A stretch of DNA of 64,000 nucleotides from Streptomyces sp. NBC_00154 (GTDB taxonomy: Bacteria > Actinomycetota > Actinomycetes > Streptomycetales > Streptomycetaceae): assembly GCF_026342835.1 (NCBI RefSeq), contig NZ_JAPEMI010000001.1, forward strand, positions 3,912,501 to 3,976,500, read 5' to 3'. A program made the translations under genes and the position numbers. The notes below the pieces were generated by a model. It saw nothing but the letters and a program-made list of their open reading frames with translations. It searched no databases and had not been told where the DNA came from. Within the stretch, counting starts at the first letter, position 1. Each line of letters starts with the position of its first letter. Shown one piece after another: positions 44,627 through 53,953 of this stretch.

Positions 44627-45892
44627 ATGCGCCGCCGACTGATCAACTCCACCCTCGCCGTTGTGCTCGTGGTGATCGCCGTCTTCGGCGTCTCCCTCGT
44701 CATCGTCGAGACCCGCACCATCAGCAACAGCGCCCAGGAGAGCGTCGACTCCGAGGCGCTGCGGCTGATCAGCGTCGTCGAGAGCCGACTTCTCGGGGCC
44801 GAGCGGATCAACCCCTCGGTGCTGGCCGAACAGGTCGACGAGAACCGGTACGCGCTCGTCAGGATCCCCGGCCGTGCCCCCCTCGAGGTGGGCACGCGCC
44901 CCACCGGCAGAGTGATCAGCAGTACGGCGTCGGGGGAGCAGGGCGAGAGGGTCACCGTCGAGGAGTCCAGCTCGGCCGTCACCCGCGAGGTCGGACGCAC
45001 CTTGATGATCATCGGCGCGGTGGCGCTCCTCGCGATCGTCTCCGCGGTGCTCCTCGCGGTACGCCAGGCCAACAAACTGGCCTCGCCGCTCACCGACCTC
45101 GCCGAGACGGCGGAACGCCTGGGCTCCGGCGACCCGCGACCGCGCCACAAGCGGTACGGGGTGCCGGAGCTGGACCGGGTCGCCGACGTCCTCGACTCCT
45201 CCGCCGAGCGGATCGCGCGGATGCTGACCGCGGAACGCCGGCTCGCCGCCGACGCCTCCCACCAGCTCCGCACCCCGCTGACCGCGCTCTCCATGCGGAT
45301 CGAGGAGATCTCCGTCACCGACGACCCGGACACGGTGAAGGAAGAGGCGAACATCGCCCTCACCCAGGTCGAGCGCCTCACCAACGTGGTGGAACGGCTG
45401 CTGACCAACGCCCGCGACCCGCGTACCGGCTCCGCGGTCGTCTTCGACCTCGACGAGGTCGTCAAGCAGCAGATCGAGGAGTGGCGCCCGGCCTACCGCG
45501 GCGAGGGGCGCGCCATCGTCCGCTCCGGCAAGCAGGGCCTGCGGGCCGTCGGCACCCCGGGTGCGGTCGCCCAGGTGCTGGCCGCACTGATCGAGAACTC
45601 ACTGATGCACGGTGGCGGCACGGTGGCGCTGCGCACCCGGGTCACCGGCAACCAGGCGGTCATCGAGGTGACGGACGAGGGCCCCGGGGTCCCGCCCGAC
45701 CTGGGCGCCCGGATCTTCGAGCGGACGATCAGCGGCCGCAACTCCACGGGGATCGGCCTGGCGGTGGCCCGCGACCTGGCCGAGGCGGACGGCGGCCGCC
45801 TGGAACTGCTCCAGCAGCAGCCGGCGGTCTTCGCCCTGTTCCTGAGCCGGGTGCCCCTCCCCCGCCAGGAACCGGAGCGCCCGGTGCGCTGA
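44627..45892 (+). CDS. Membrane sensor histidine kinase
   Basis: The 421-aa kinase has two membrane helices (about 10-28 and 124-145) flanking a small extracytoplasmic domain of about 95 residues, then HAMP, a HisKA domain with the phospho-acceptor in DASHQLRTPL (about H212) and a HATPase domain (N box LIENSLMHGG, G1 DEGPGVP, G2 STGIGLAV). It pairs with the preceding response regulator. The sensed signal is not predictable. Confidence 0.92.
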   Translation: MRRRLINSTLAVVLVVIAVFGVSLVIVETRTISNSAQESVDSEALRLISVVESRLLGAERINPSVLAEQVDENRYALVRIPGRAPLEVGTRPTGRVISSTASGEQGERVTVEESSSAVTREVGRTLMIIGAVALLAIVSAVLLAVRQANKLASPLTDLAETAERLGSGDPRPRHKRYGVPELDRVADVLDSSAERIARMLTAERRLAADASHQLRTPLTALSMRIEEISVTDDPDTVKEEANIALTQVERLTNVVERLLTNARDPRTGSAVVFDLDEVVKQQIEEWRPAYRGEGRAIVRSGKQGLRAVGTPGAVAQVLAALIENSLMHGGGTVALRTRVTGNQAVIEVTDEGPGVPPDLGARIFERTISGRNSTGIGLAVARDLAEADGGRLELLQQQPAVFALFLSRVPLPRQEPERPVR

Positions 45893-46025
45893 TTCGAGCG
45901 AGGTCCGGCCTGCACACACGCAGGACGGCATCAGCCGAAATCGAGCCCGTCGAGGGGGTCCCCCATGCCCTTGAGGCTCTGGGAGAGGCTGAGGACGATA
46001 CGGCCACCGGGGCGACCCCGGTGCT

Positions 46026-46529
46026 TCAACGCCGTACCGCTTCCGCCGGGGCCGCCGGAGTCCGCCCCTGCGCCACCACGCCTACACCGTCTTTGGCAGG
46101 CAGCGCCTTGAACACCCAGCTCCGGTAGGACCAGAAGCGGAACAGCGTCGCGATCCCGATTCCCAGGATCTTGAACACGTTGCTCTGGACCGGGCTGTTC
46201 CAGCCGAATCCGTACGTCGCCGCGTACAGCACACCGTTCTCGATCACCGCGCCCACCGCGCTGAACAGCAGGAACAGCATCAGCTCCCGGGTGCGGCCGG
46301 TCTTGTCACGGTCCCGGTACGTCCAGTAGCGGAAGCCCACGTAGTTGAAGAGGATGGCGATGAACGTCGCCAGCAGACTGGCCCGCACCACCTGAAGGTC
46401 CGTGGTGTGCCGCAGCAGGTTGAAGACCGCGATATTGACCAGCAGACCCAGCGCGCCGACGGCGCCGAACTTGGCGACCTCCCGGGCCAGCCGATCCAGC
46501 CGGGTTCGCAGTGCGCCCCGTTCGCTCAT
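46026..46529 (-). CDS. GtrA-family membrane protein
   Basis: The 167-aa protein has the four-helix GtrA fold: FGAVGALGLLVNIAVFNLL, ASLLATFIAILFNYVGFRYWTY, LMLFLLFSAVGAVIENGVLY and FKILGIGIATLFRFWSYRSWVF. GtrA proteins are thought to flip lipid-linked sugars used for cell-surface polysaccharides. It stands alone on the minus strand between the kinase and purK. Confidence 0.88.
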   Translation of the reverse strand: MSERGALRTRLDRLAREVAKFGAVGALGLLVNIAVFNLLRHTTDLQVVRASLLATFIAILFNYVGFRYWTYRDRDKTGRTRELMLFLLFSAVGAVIENGVLYAATYGFGWNSPVQSNVFKILGIGIATLFRFWSYRSWVFKALPAKDGVGVVAQGRTPAAPAEAVRR

Positions 46530-46695
46530 GGTGATCGCTCAGCCCCGTCCGTGGATTCGGTCAACCCGGTCATGCTAACCAGCACCCCTGTGGGATGCCT
46601 GTGGGCCGAAGCAGAACCCGGCGACGTGGAACGTCACAGGACCGCCCGCCGGGGCATCGTCCAGTGGTTCCCGGGACGCCGGATACCCTGGAGGA

Positions 46696-47835
46696 GTGAC
46701 GTTCCCGGTAGTCGGTATGGTCGGCGGCGGTCAGCTCGCCCGTATGACCCACGAGGCGGGTATCCCCCTCGGCATCAGATTCAAGCTCCTCAGTGACACC
46801 CCTCAGGACTCGGCGGCCCAGGTGGTGAGCGAGGTCGTCGTCGGCGACTATCGCGACCTGGACACGCTGCGTGCCTTCGCGCACGGCTGTGACGTGATCA
46901 CCTTCGATCACGAGCATGTCCCGACCGAGCACCTGCGGGCCCTGGAGGCAGAGGGCATCCCCGTGCGCCCCGGTCCCGACGCGCTGGTGCACGCTCAGGA
47001 CAAGGGGGTGATGCGCGCGAAGCTCTCGGAGATCGGCGTGCCCTGTCCCCGCCACCGCATCGTGACGGACCCGGCCGACGCCGCGGCGTTCGCGGCCGAG
47101 GTCGGCGGCTTCCCCGTCATCCTGAAGACGGTCCGCGGCGGCTACGACGGCAAGGGTGTCTGGGTGGTCCGCTCCGAGGCGGACGCGGCCGAACCGTTCC
47201 GGGCCGGTGTCCCGGTCCTCGCCGAGGAGAAGGTCGACTTCGTACGGGAGCTGGCGGCCAACGTCGTCCGCTCGCCGCACGGCCAGGCCGTCGCCTACCC
47301 GGTCGTCGAGTCGATCCAGGTCGACGGGGTCTGCGACACGGTCATCGCCCCGGCCCCCGAGCTGAGCGAGAAGCTCGCCGGCGAGGCCCAGCAGATGGCC
47401 CTGCGGATCGCCGCCGAGCTCGGCGTCGTCGGGCACCTCGCCGTCGAACTCTTCGAGACGAGCGACGGCCGCATCCTCGTCAACGAGCTCGCGATGCGCC
47501 CGCACAACTCCGGGCACTGGACCCAGGACGGCGCGATCACCTCGCAGTTCGCCAACCACGTGCGGGCCGTCCTCGACCTGCCGCTCGGCGACCCGCGCCC
47601 GCGCGCCACCTGGTCGGTCATGTCCAACGTCCTCGGCGGCGACTATCCGGACATGTACCAGGCGTATCTGCACTGCATGGCCCGCGACCCGCAGCTCAAG
47701 ATCCACATGTACGGCAAGGACGTGAAGCCCGGCCGCAAGGTCGGACACGTCAACACCTACGGCGACGACCTGGCGGACGTGCGGGAGCGCGCCCGGCACG
47801 CGGCCGACTACCTGCGAGGAACGATCACCGAATGA
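46696..47835 (+). CDS. purK: 5-(carboxyamino)imidazole ribonucleotide synthase
   Basis: This 379-aa ATP-grasp enzyme carboxylates aminoimidazole ribonucleotide with bicarbonate and ATP in purine synthesis. It has the N-terminal VGMVGGGQLARM loop, KTVRGGYDGKG in the ATP-grasp domain and the NELAMRPHNSGHWT motif. GTG 46696 abuts its GGAGG site; the ATG seven codons on is possible but would remove the first strand. It overlaps purE by 4 bp (ATGA). Confidence 0.95.
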   Translation: MTFPVVGMVGGGQLARMTHEAGIPLGIRFKLLSDTPQDSAAQVVSEVVVGDYRDLDTLRAFAHGCDVITFDHEHVPTEHLRALEAEGIPVRPGPDALVHAQDKGVMRAKLSEIGVPCPRHRIVTDPADAAAFAAEVGGFPVILKTVRGGYDGKGVWVVRSEADAAEPFRAGVPVLAEEKVDFVRELAANVVRSPHGQAVAYPVVESIQVDGVCDTVIAPAPELSEKLAGEAQQMALRIAAELGVVGHLAVELFETSDGRILVNELAMRPHNSGHWTQDGAITSQFANHVRAVLDLPLGDPRPRATWSVMSNVLGGDYPDMYQAYLHCMARDPQLKIHMYGKDVKPGRKVGHVNTYGDDLADVRERARHAADYLRGTITE

Positions 47836-48371
47836 CTTCCCCCGCCTCCGCCGCGCCCCTCGTCGGCATCGTCATGGGCTCGGACTCCGACTGGCCCATC
47901 ATGGAAGCAGCGGCCAAGGCCCTCGACGAGTTCGAGATCCCCTACGAGGTCGACGTCGTCTCCGCCCACCGGATGCCGCGCGAAATGATCGCGTACGGGG
48001 AGAACGCGGCGGACCGCGGCCTCAAGGCGATCATCGCGGGCGCCGGCGGCGCCGCCCACCTGCCCGGCATGCTCGCCTCTGTCACCCCGCTGCCCGTCAT
48101 CGGCGTCCCGGTCCCGCTGAAGTACCTGGACGGCATGGACAGCCTGCTCTCCATCGTGCAGATGCCGGCCGGTGTCCCGGTCGCGACCGTCTCGGTCGGC
48201 GGCGCACGCAACGCGGGCCTGCTCGCCGCGCGCATCCTCGCCGCCCACGACAGCGAGCTGCTGGCCCGGATGCGGGAGTTCCAGCAGGAGCTGAACGACC
48301 AGGCGACGGAGAAGGGCAAGCGGCTGCGCAACAAGGTCGAGGGCAGCGACTCCTTCGGCTTCGGCAAGTAG
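47832..48371 (+). CDS. purE: 5-(carboxyamino)imidazole ribonucleotide mutase
   Basis: This 179-aa class I PurE converts N5-CAIR to CAIR. The MGSDSDW, SAHRMP and AGAGGAAHLPGM motifs of the active site are all present. Coupled translation with purK fits their consecutive reactions. Confidence 0.96.
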   Translation: MTSPASAAPLVGIVMGSDSDWPIMEAAAKALDEFEIPYEVDVVSAHRMPREMIAYGENAADRGLKAIIAGAGGAAHLPGMLASVTPLPVIGVPVPLKYLDGMDSLLSIVQMPAGVPVATVSVGGARNAGLLAARILAAHDSELLARMREFQQELNDQATEKGKRLRNKVEGSDSFGFGK

Positions 48372-48392
48372 CGGCAGAGGGGGAGGGCGACC

Positions 48393-49634
48393 ATGGATCA
48401 CAGCGCCGGCAACATCGCGGGCCACACCGCCGACCGCACCGCTGAGCGGCTCACCCGGGCCGGGGAACTCCTCGCCGAGTACCCCGTCGTCGACGGCCAC
48501 AACGACCTGCCCTGGGCACTGCGTGAACAGGTCGGCTACGACCTGGACGCCCGGGACATCGCCACCGACCAGTCCGCCCACCTCCACACCGACATCCGAC
48601 GGCTGCGCGCCGGCGGCGTCGGCGCCCAGTTCTGGTCCGTCTACGTGCGGTCCGACATGGCCGGTGACGCCGCCGTCAGCGCCACCCTCGAACAGATCGA
48701 CGTGGTCGCCGAGCTGCTGGACCGCCACCCCGCCGACCTGCGGCGTGCCCTGACCGCCGATGACATGGAGGCGGCCCGCACCGAGGGCTGTATCGCCTCC
48801 CTGATGGGCGCCGAGGGCGGCCACTCCATCAACAACTCGCTGGGCACCCTGCGCGCCCTGCACACCCTCGGCGTCCGCTACATGACGCTGACCCACAACG
48901 ACAACATCGCGTGGGCGGACTCGGCGACCGACGAACCGGGCGTCGGCGGACTCTCCCCGTTCGGCCACGAGGTCGTACGGGAGATGAACCGCACCGGCAT
49001 GCTCGTCGACCTCTCGCACGTGGCGGCCACCACGATGCGCGACGCGCTCGCCACCTCCACCGCGCCGGTGATGTTCTCGCACTCCTCGGCCCGGGCGGTC
49101 TGCGACCACCCGCGCAACGTCCCCGACGACGTCCTCGCGCAGCTCCCGGCCAACGGCGGCATCGCCATGGCGACCTTCGTGCCGAAGTTCGTCCTGCCGG
49201 CCGCCGTCGCCTGGACCCGGGCCGCGGACGAGAACATGCGGGCCCACGGCCTGCACCATCTCGACACCACCCCGCAGGCGATGAAGATCCACGCCGCGTT
49301 CGAGGCGGCCAACCCTCGCCCGATGGCCACAGTGGCGACGATCGCCGACCACCTCGACCACATGCGTGAGGTCGCCGGGATCGACCACATCGGTATCGGC
49401 GGCGACTACGACGGCACCGCGTTCCTCCCCACCGGTCTGGAGGACGTCTCGGGCTACCCGAACCTGATCGCGGAACTCCTGGGCCGCGGCTGGTCCGCCA
49501 CCGACCTCGCCAAGCTCACCTGGCGCAACGCGGTACGGGTGCTGCGCGACGCGGAGGACGTCGCCCGTGACCTGCGTACGCGGCGCGGCCCGTCCCACGC
49601 CACGATCGACGAACTCGACGCCCCCAAGGCCTGA
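48393..49634 (+). CDS. Membrane-dipeptidase-like (M19) peptidase
   Basis: The 413-aa protein belongs to the renal dipeptidase family. Zinc ligands are visible: HxD in DGHND (near residue 36), Glu in MGAEGGHS, His in DLSHVA and in MFSHSSAR, and Asp in GGDYDG. It would cleave dipeptides, including D-residue-containing ones, and lacks a signal peptide, so it acts in the cytoplasm. It lies 21 bp after purE and is probably co-transcribed with it. Confidence 0.92.
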   Translation: MDHSAGNIAGHTADRTAERLTRAGELLAEYPVVDGHNDLPWALREQVGYDLDARDIATDQSAHLHTDIRRLRAGGVGAQFWSVYVRSDMAGDAAVSATLEQIDVVAELLDRHPADLRRALTADDMEAARTEGCIASLMGAEGGHSINNSLGTLRALHTLGVRYMTLTHNDNIAWADSATDEPGVGGLSPFGHEVVREMNRTGMLVDLSHVAATTMRDALATSTAPVMFSHSSARAVCDHPRNVPDDVLAQLPANGGIAMATFVPKFVLPAAVAWTRAADENMRAHGLHHLDTTPQAMKIHAAFEAANPRPMATVATIADHLDHMREVAGIDHIGIGGDYDGTAFLPTGLEDVSGYPNLIAELLGRGWSATDLAKLTWRNAVRVLRDAEDVARDLRTRRGPSHATIDELDAPKA

Positions 49635-49650
49635 CGACGGCCCGAGAACG

Positions 49651-49680
49651 GCCCGAGCGCTCCAGGGGGGCGGCTCGGGC
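49651..49680. terminator. Hairpin between the dipeptidase and UDP-glucose dehydrogenase genes
   Basis: GCCCGAGC (49651-49658) pairs with GCTCGGGC (49673-49680) around a 14-nt loop between convergent genes. Confidence 0.5.
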
Positions 49681-49732
49681 CCTCAACGGCTTGCGGATCG
49701 GCCTCTCGGCGGCCGGCCCATGAACCAGCGGC

Positions 49733-51076
49733 TCAGGCCCGGGGCCGGCCCATCGCCCGGTACGTCCAGCCCGCCTCGCGCCACACCGCACTGTCCAGCG
49801 CGTTACGGCCGTCCAGGATGATCCGGTGCGCCGCGGCCTCGCCCAGCGCCACCGCGTCCAGCTCACGGAACTCGTGCCACTCCGTCAGGTGCAGCACCAC
49901 ATCAGCGCCGCGCACGGCGTCCAGCGCAGACTCCGCGTACCCGAGCGTCGGGAAGAGCCGCCGGGCGTTGTCCATGCCCTTCGGGTCGTACACGGTGACC
50001 TGGCCGCCCTGGAGGTGGATCTGCCCGGCCACGTTCAGCGCCGGCGAGTCGCGTACGTCGTCCGAGTCCGGCTTGAACGTCGCACCCAGCACGCCCACCC
50101 GCTTGCCGAGGAACGAGTCGCCGCCCACGGCCTCCCGGGCCAGCTCCACCATGTGGCCGCGGCGCCGCATATTGATCGAGTCGACCTCGCGGAGGAACGT
50201 CAGCGCCTGGTCGGCGCCCAGCTCACCGGCGCGCGCCATGAACGCTCGGATGTCCTTGGGCAGACAGCCGCCGCCGAAGCCGATCCCGGCCCGCAGGAAC
50301 TTGTTGCCGATCCGCTCGTCGTGGCCGATCGCCTCGGCGAGCTTCTTCACATCGCCGTCGGCTGCCTCGCAGACCTCCGCCATGGCGTTGATGAACGAGA
50401 TCTTGGTCGCCAGGAACGAATTCGCGGCGGTCTTCACCAGCTCGGCGGTCGGGAAGTCCGTCACCACGAAGGGCGACCCCTCCGCGAGGGGAACCGCGTA
50501 CACCTCGCGCAGCAGCTTCTCGGCCCGCTCGCTCTCCACACCGACGACGATCCGGTCGGGGTGCAGGGTGTCCTTCACGGCGAAGCCCTCGCGCAGGAAC
50601 TCCGGGTTCCAGGCCAGCTCCGCGTCTCTGCCCACGGGTGCCAGCTCGGTCAGCCGCGCCGCGAGCCGGGCCGCGGAGCCCACCGGCACGGTCGACTTCC
50701 CGATGACCAGGGCGGGCCGGGTCAGCTGCGCCGCCAGCGACTCGAAGGCGCTGTCCACGTAGGACATGTCGCAGGCGTACTCGCCGTGCTTCTGAGGGGT
50801 GTTCACGCAGACGAAGTGCACATCGCCGAAGGCACCCACCTCTTCCCACGAGGTGGTGAACCGCAGCCGGCCGGTGGATCCCTCGATGCCCGCGACGTGC
50901 TTGCGGAGCAGCTCCTCCAGACCCGGCTCGTACATCGGGACCTTGCCGGCGCTCAGCATCTCGATCTTCTCGGGCACGACATCGAGCCCGAGCACTTCGA
51001 AGCCGAGCTCCGCCATGGCCGCGGCGTGGGTGGCGCCGAGGTAGCCGGTGCCGATCACAGTGATCCTGAGGGCCAT
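49733..51076 (-). CDS. UDP-glucose 6-dehydrogenase
   Basis: The 447-aa enzyme oxidises UDP-glucose to UDP-glucuronate with two NAD. It has the N-terminal NAD loop GTGYLG, the Lys in AELVK (about K214), the catalytic Cys in GFGGGCLPKD (about C271), and GATFKPDSDDVRDSP. UDP-glucuronate feeds surface polysaccharides, which fits GtrA and the LCP and glycosyltransferase genes nearby. A GDP-mannose or UDP-ManNAc dehydrogenase is less likely from the motifs. ATG 51076 has CAGGAG upstream. Confidence 0.9.
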   Translation of the reverse strand: MALRITVIGTGYLGATHAAAMAELGFEVLGLDVVPEKIEMLSAGKVPMYEPGLEELLRKHVAGIEGSTGRLRFTTSWEEVGAFGDVHFVCVNTPQKHGEYACDMSYVDSAFESLAAQLTRPALVIGKSTVPVGSAARLAARLTELAPVGRDAELAWNPEFLREGFAVKDTLHPDRIVVGVESERAEKLLREVYAVPLAEGSPFVVTDFPTAELVKTAANSFLATKISFINAMAEVCEAADGDVKKLAEAIGHDERIGNKFLRAGIGFGGGCLPKDIRAFMARAGELGADQALTFLREVDSINMRRRGHMVELAREAVGGDSFLGKRVGVLGATFKPDSDDVRDSPALNVAGQIHLQGGQVTVYDPKGMDNARRLFPTLGYAESALDAVRGADVVLHLTEWHEFRELDAVALGEAAAHRIILDGRNALDSAVWREAGWTYRAMGRPRA

Positions 51077-51265
51077 GAAGTGCTCCTGGGAGATGCGGAC
51101 GGACGTGCGGTGAACGAGCATAGTCGTGCCCCCTGACGCCCTGTTTTACCGGTCTTGCGGACCCCTGTCGCGTAGCTCACGTACGGCTCGCATAGGTCTT
51201 TGCGGGGCATGGCGCCTAAAATTGGGTTACTTAACGGTAGTTAGCATCCCTGGGGAGTGAGAGTC

Positions 51266-52423
51266 TTGGCGGGTTCCACCGATTTCGACCTGTACCGTCC
51301 GGCCGAGGAGCACGACATGCTCCGCGAGACGGTCCGTGCGCTCGCCGAGGCGAAGATCGCCCCGTTCGCGGCGGCGGTCGACGAGGAGGCCCGCTTCCCG
51401 CAGGAGGCGCTGGACGCCCTGGTCGCCTCCGACCTGCAGGCCGTGCACGTCCCCGAGGAGTACGGCGGCGCCGGTGCCGACGCCCTCGCCACCGTGATCG
51501 TGATCGAGGAGGTGGCCCGCGTCTGCGCCTCCTCCTCCCTCATCCCGGCCGTGAACAAGCTCGGCTCGCTCCCGGTGATCCTCTCCGGCTCCGAGGCACT
51601 GAAGAAGAAGTACCTGGGCCCGCTCGCCAAGGGCGACGCGATGTTCTCGTACTGCCTCTCCGAGCCCGACGCGGGCTCCGACGCCGCCGGCATGAAGACC
51701 AAGGCCGTCCGCGACGGCGACTTCTGGGTCCTCAACGGCGTGAAGCGCTGGATCACCAACGCGGGCGTCTCCGAGTACTACACGGTGATGGCCGTCACCG
51801 ACCCGACGAAGCGCTCCAAGGGCATCTCGGCGTTCGTCGTCGAGAAGTCGGACGAGGGTGTCTCCTTCGGTGCCCCGGAGAAGAAGCTCGGCATCAAGGG
51901 CTCCCCGACCCGCGAGGTCTACTTCGACAACGTCCGGATCCCCGCCGACCGCATGATCGGCGAGGAGGGCACCGGCTTCGCCACGGCGATGAAGACCCTG
52001 GACCACACCCGCATCACGATCGCGGCCCAGGCCCTCGGCATCGCGCAGGGCGCCCTCGACTACGCCAAGGGCTACGTCCAGGAGCGCAAGCAGTTCGGCA
52101 AGCCGATCGGCGACTTCCAGGGCGTCCAGTTCATGCTCGCCGACATGGCGATGAAGCTGGAGGCGGCCCGCCAGCTCACCTACTCGGCCGCCGCCAAGTC
52201 CGAGCGCCTCGACGGCGACCTGACGTTCTTCGGCGCCGCGGCCAAGTGCTTCGCCTCCGACGTCGCGATGGAGATCACCACGGACGCGGTCCAGCTGCTC
52301 GGTGGCTACGGCTACACGCGGGACTACCCGGTGGAGCGGATGATGCGCGACGCCAAGATCACGCAGATTTATGAAGGCACGAATCAGGTTCAGCGGATAG
52401 TCATGGCCAGGAACCTGCCGTAA
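51266..52423 (+). CDS. Acyl-CoA dehydrogenase (AcdH-like)
   Basis: The 385-aa FAD enzyme introduces the alpha-beta double bond into acyl-CoA. It has the CLSEPDAGSD and WITNAG FAD motifs, the RKQFGKPIGDFQ segment, and the catalytic Glu in QIYEGTNQ near the C terminus. It resembles streptomycete AcdH, a branched-chain and short-chain acyl-CoA dehydrogenase of valine catabolism. I prefer TTG 51266 because GGGGAG lies 8 bp upstream; GTG 51257 would overlap that site. An AT-rich stretch TTACTTAACGGTAGTTAG just upstream may hold promoter or operator. Confidence 0.9.
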   Translation: MAGSTDFDLYRPAEEHDMLRETVRALAEAKIAPFAAAVDEEARFPQEALDALVASDLQAVHVPEEYGGAGADALATVIVIEEVARVCASSSLIPAVNKLGSLPVILSGSEALKKKYLGPLAKGDAMFSYCLSEPDAGSDAAGMKTKAVRDGDFWVLNGVKRWITNAGVSEYYTVMAVTDPTKRSKGISAFVVEKSDEGVSFGAPEKKLGIKGSPTREVYFDNVRIPADRMIGEEGTGFATAMKTLDHTRITIAAQALGIAQGALDYAKGYVQERKQFGKPIGDFQGVQFMLADMAMKLEAARQLTYSAAAKSERLDGDLTFFGAAAKCFASDVAMEITTDAVQLLGGYGYTRDYPVERMMRDAKITQIYEGTNQVQRIVMARNLP

Positions 52424-52477
52424 CCCCGGCGGGTCTTCACGATTCGGCGTCCGTTCCGAACGGGTTGCGACCATTGA

Positions 52478-52504
52478 CCGGCCCCCGGCTTCCTGCCGGG
52501 GGCC
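52478..52504. terminator. Terminator of the acyl-CoA dehydrogenase gene
   Basis: An 11-bp stem CGGCCCCCGGC/GCCGGGGGCCG (52478-52488 with 52494-52504) with loop TTCCT lies 55 bp after the stop. Confidence 0.75.
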
Positions 52505-52580
52505 GATCGCGTCTCCCCGGCACAGAGGGTTCGTGAACGCTGTGGGAGCGGTGGCTCGCGATGGCGTAACTTCCCTGTCC

Positions 52581-53057
52581 ATGACCGACATCGACAAGCT
52601 CACCGGCCTCTTCGAAGCGCTGGGGGCCGACGACGCACCGGGCTGGGCCGACTCGGAGGTCGAGGAGAACCTTCCGCAGCTCGCCCGCTACCGGTTCCTG
52701 CGCAAGGTCTGGCAGGACATCGACGCCTGGAGCTCGACGGCGCCCGACTGGGTCGAGGCGTACCGGAAGGAGGGCCTCGCGGGCGACGCCGTCGAGCGGG
52801 CGGTGCGGCTCGGGCTGACGCCCGGTGAACTGGGCGAGATAGCCCGCGAGGTGGCGAAGGAGACCGCGTTCGGACTGCTCTACAGCCTGGCCGATCCGAC
52901 GGACGGCGATCTTCCGCCCGAGGTCGAGGAACAACTGCCCGGCTGGTGCCTGGCGGAGCTGTCCCCGGAGGGGGAGCCCACGGGCCGGATTCTGGATGCG
53001 CTGTACGAGGACCTGGACGAGATCGAACCGCAGGGACCTGTGGAGGGTGTGCGGTGA
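52581..53057 (+). CDS. Conserved hypothetical acidic protein
   Basis: The 158-aa protein is acidic and mostly helical, with no domain I recognise. TAACTT at 52569-52574 could serve as the -10 of a leaderless transcript starting near ATG 52581; the alternative GTG at 52533 has a weak GAGGG site but adds an unlikely N terminus. It is coupled by GTGA to the methyltransferase gene and may work with it. Confidence 0.7.
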   Translation: MTDIDKLTGLFEALGADDAPGWADSEVEENLPQLARYRFLRKVWQDIDAWSSTAPDWVEAYRKEGLAGDAVERAVRLGLTPGELGEIAREVAKETAFGLLYSLADPTDGDLPPEVEEQLPGWCLAELSPEGEPTGRILDALYEDLDEIEPQGPVEGVR

Positions 53058-53860
53058 CCGCCTTCGATCTTAGTGAGCGGCGGATCTGGGACGGCCGCGC
53101 CGAGGCCTACGCGCGCACCTTCGCGGGCCTCTGCGCTCACCCCGTGCCCGCGCTGCTGGACGCGGCCGGGGTCGGTACCGGGACACGGGTGCTCGATGTG
53201 GGGTGCGGCAGTGGCAGCGTGACGCTGGCGGCCGTCGGGCGCGGTGCGGTCGTACGGGCGGTGGACGCCGAACCCGGAATGGTCGAGGCAACCCGCCGGG
53301 CCGCGCCCGGAGTCGGTGTCCGACTCGGCCGACTGCCCGAACTTCCTTACCGGGACGGCGAGTTCGATGCGGTCGTGGCGAACTTCGTGCTCAACCACGT
53401 GGGCCGTCCGGAGGCCGCCATCGAGGAGCTGCGCCGGATCACCCGTCCCGGCGGCCTGGTCGCGGTCACTATTTGGCAGGTGCCCGGCGCCGCCGGGCAG
53501 GCACTGGTGGGACGGGCCGCGCAGGCAGCGGGGCTGACCCGCCCGCAGTGGCTGGCCACGGTCGATGCCGAGCACGACTTCCCGCGCACCCGGGAAGGGC
53601 TGGGTGCGCTGATGTCCGCGGTCGGCCTCGAAGACGTACGGACCGAGGCCCTTGCCTGGGATCACCACGTAGGCGCGGAGGACTGGTGGGCCGGCCCCGC
53701 CTCCGGGGTCGCCGCGATCGGGCAGCTGGTCAACAGCCGGGGGCCGGAGGGAGTGGCCGCGGCCAAGCGGGAGTACGACGTGCTGTGCGCCGAATTCGCC
53801 AAGAAGGAAGGCGAGTTGGCTCTGCCGCATGTGGCGCTGCTGGCTCGGGGGAGCGTGTAG
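53054..53860 (+). CDS. SAM-dependent class I methyltransferase
   Basis: The 268-aa protein has motif I VLDVGCGSGSVTL near residue 40, the acidic residue after strand 2 (AVDAEPGM), the FDAVVANFVLNHV motif and the RITRPGGLVAVTIW segment of UbiE/Methyltransf_11-type enzymes. The substrate is unknown. GTG 53054 overlaps the preceding stop. It converges with an LCP gene across a strong hairpin. Confidence 0.88.
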   Translation: MTAFDLSERRIWDGRAEAYARTFAGLCAHPVPALLDAAGVGTGTRVLDVGCGSGSVTLAAVGRGAVVRAVDAEPGMVEATRRAAPGVGVRLGRLPELPYRDGEFDAVVANFVLNHVGRPEAAIEELRRITRPGGLVAVTIWQVPGAAGQALVGRAAQAAGLTRPQWLATVDAEHDFPRTREGLGALMSAVGLEDVRTEALAWDHHVGAEDWWAGPASGVAAIGQLVNSRGPEGVAAAKREYDVLCAEFAKKEGELALPHVALLARGSV

Positions 53861-53907
53861 CGGCGGCCGGGCCGCGGTCACACGTGCGGTGACGACCGCG
53901 GTGTGCG

Positions 53908-53941
53908 GCAGGGCCCGGTCGGCGAACCGTCCGGGCCCTGC
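53908..53941. terminator. Bidirectional terminator between methyltransferase and LCP genes
   Basis: GCAGGGCCCGG (53908-53918) pairs with CCGGGCCCTGC (53931-53941) around a 12-nt loop that can pair further (CGG/CCG). Confidence 0.8.
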
Positions 53942-53953
53942 TCCTGTCTGCCG

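Noticed and set aside
49818..51136. Long plus-strand frames opposite UDP-glucose dehydrogenase
   Set aside because: Shadows of a complete, motif-rich minus-strand enzyme.
51225..51244. TTACT...AGTTA near-palindrome before the acyl-CoA dehydrogenase
   Set aside because: The arms match only partly and the stretch may simply be promoter sequence; not listed as an operator.
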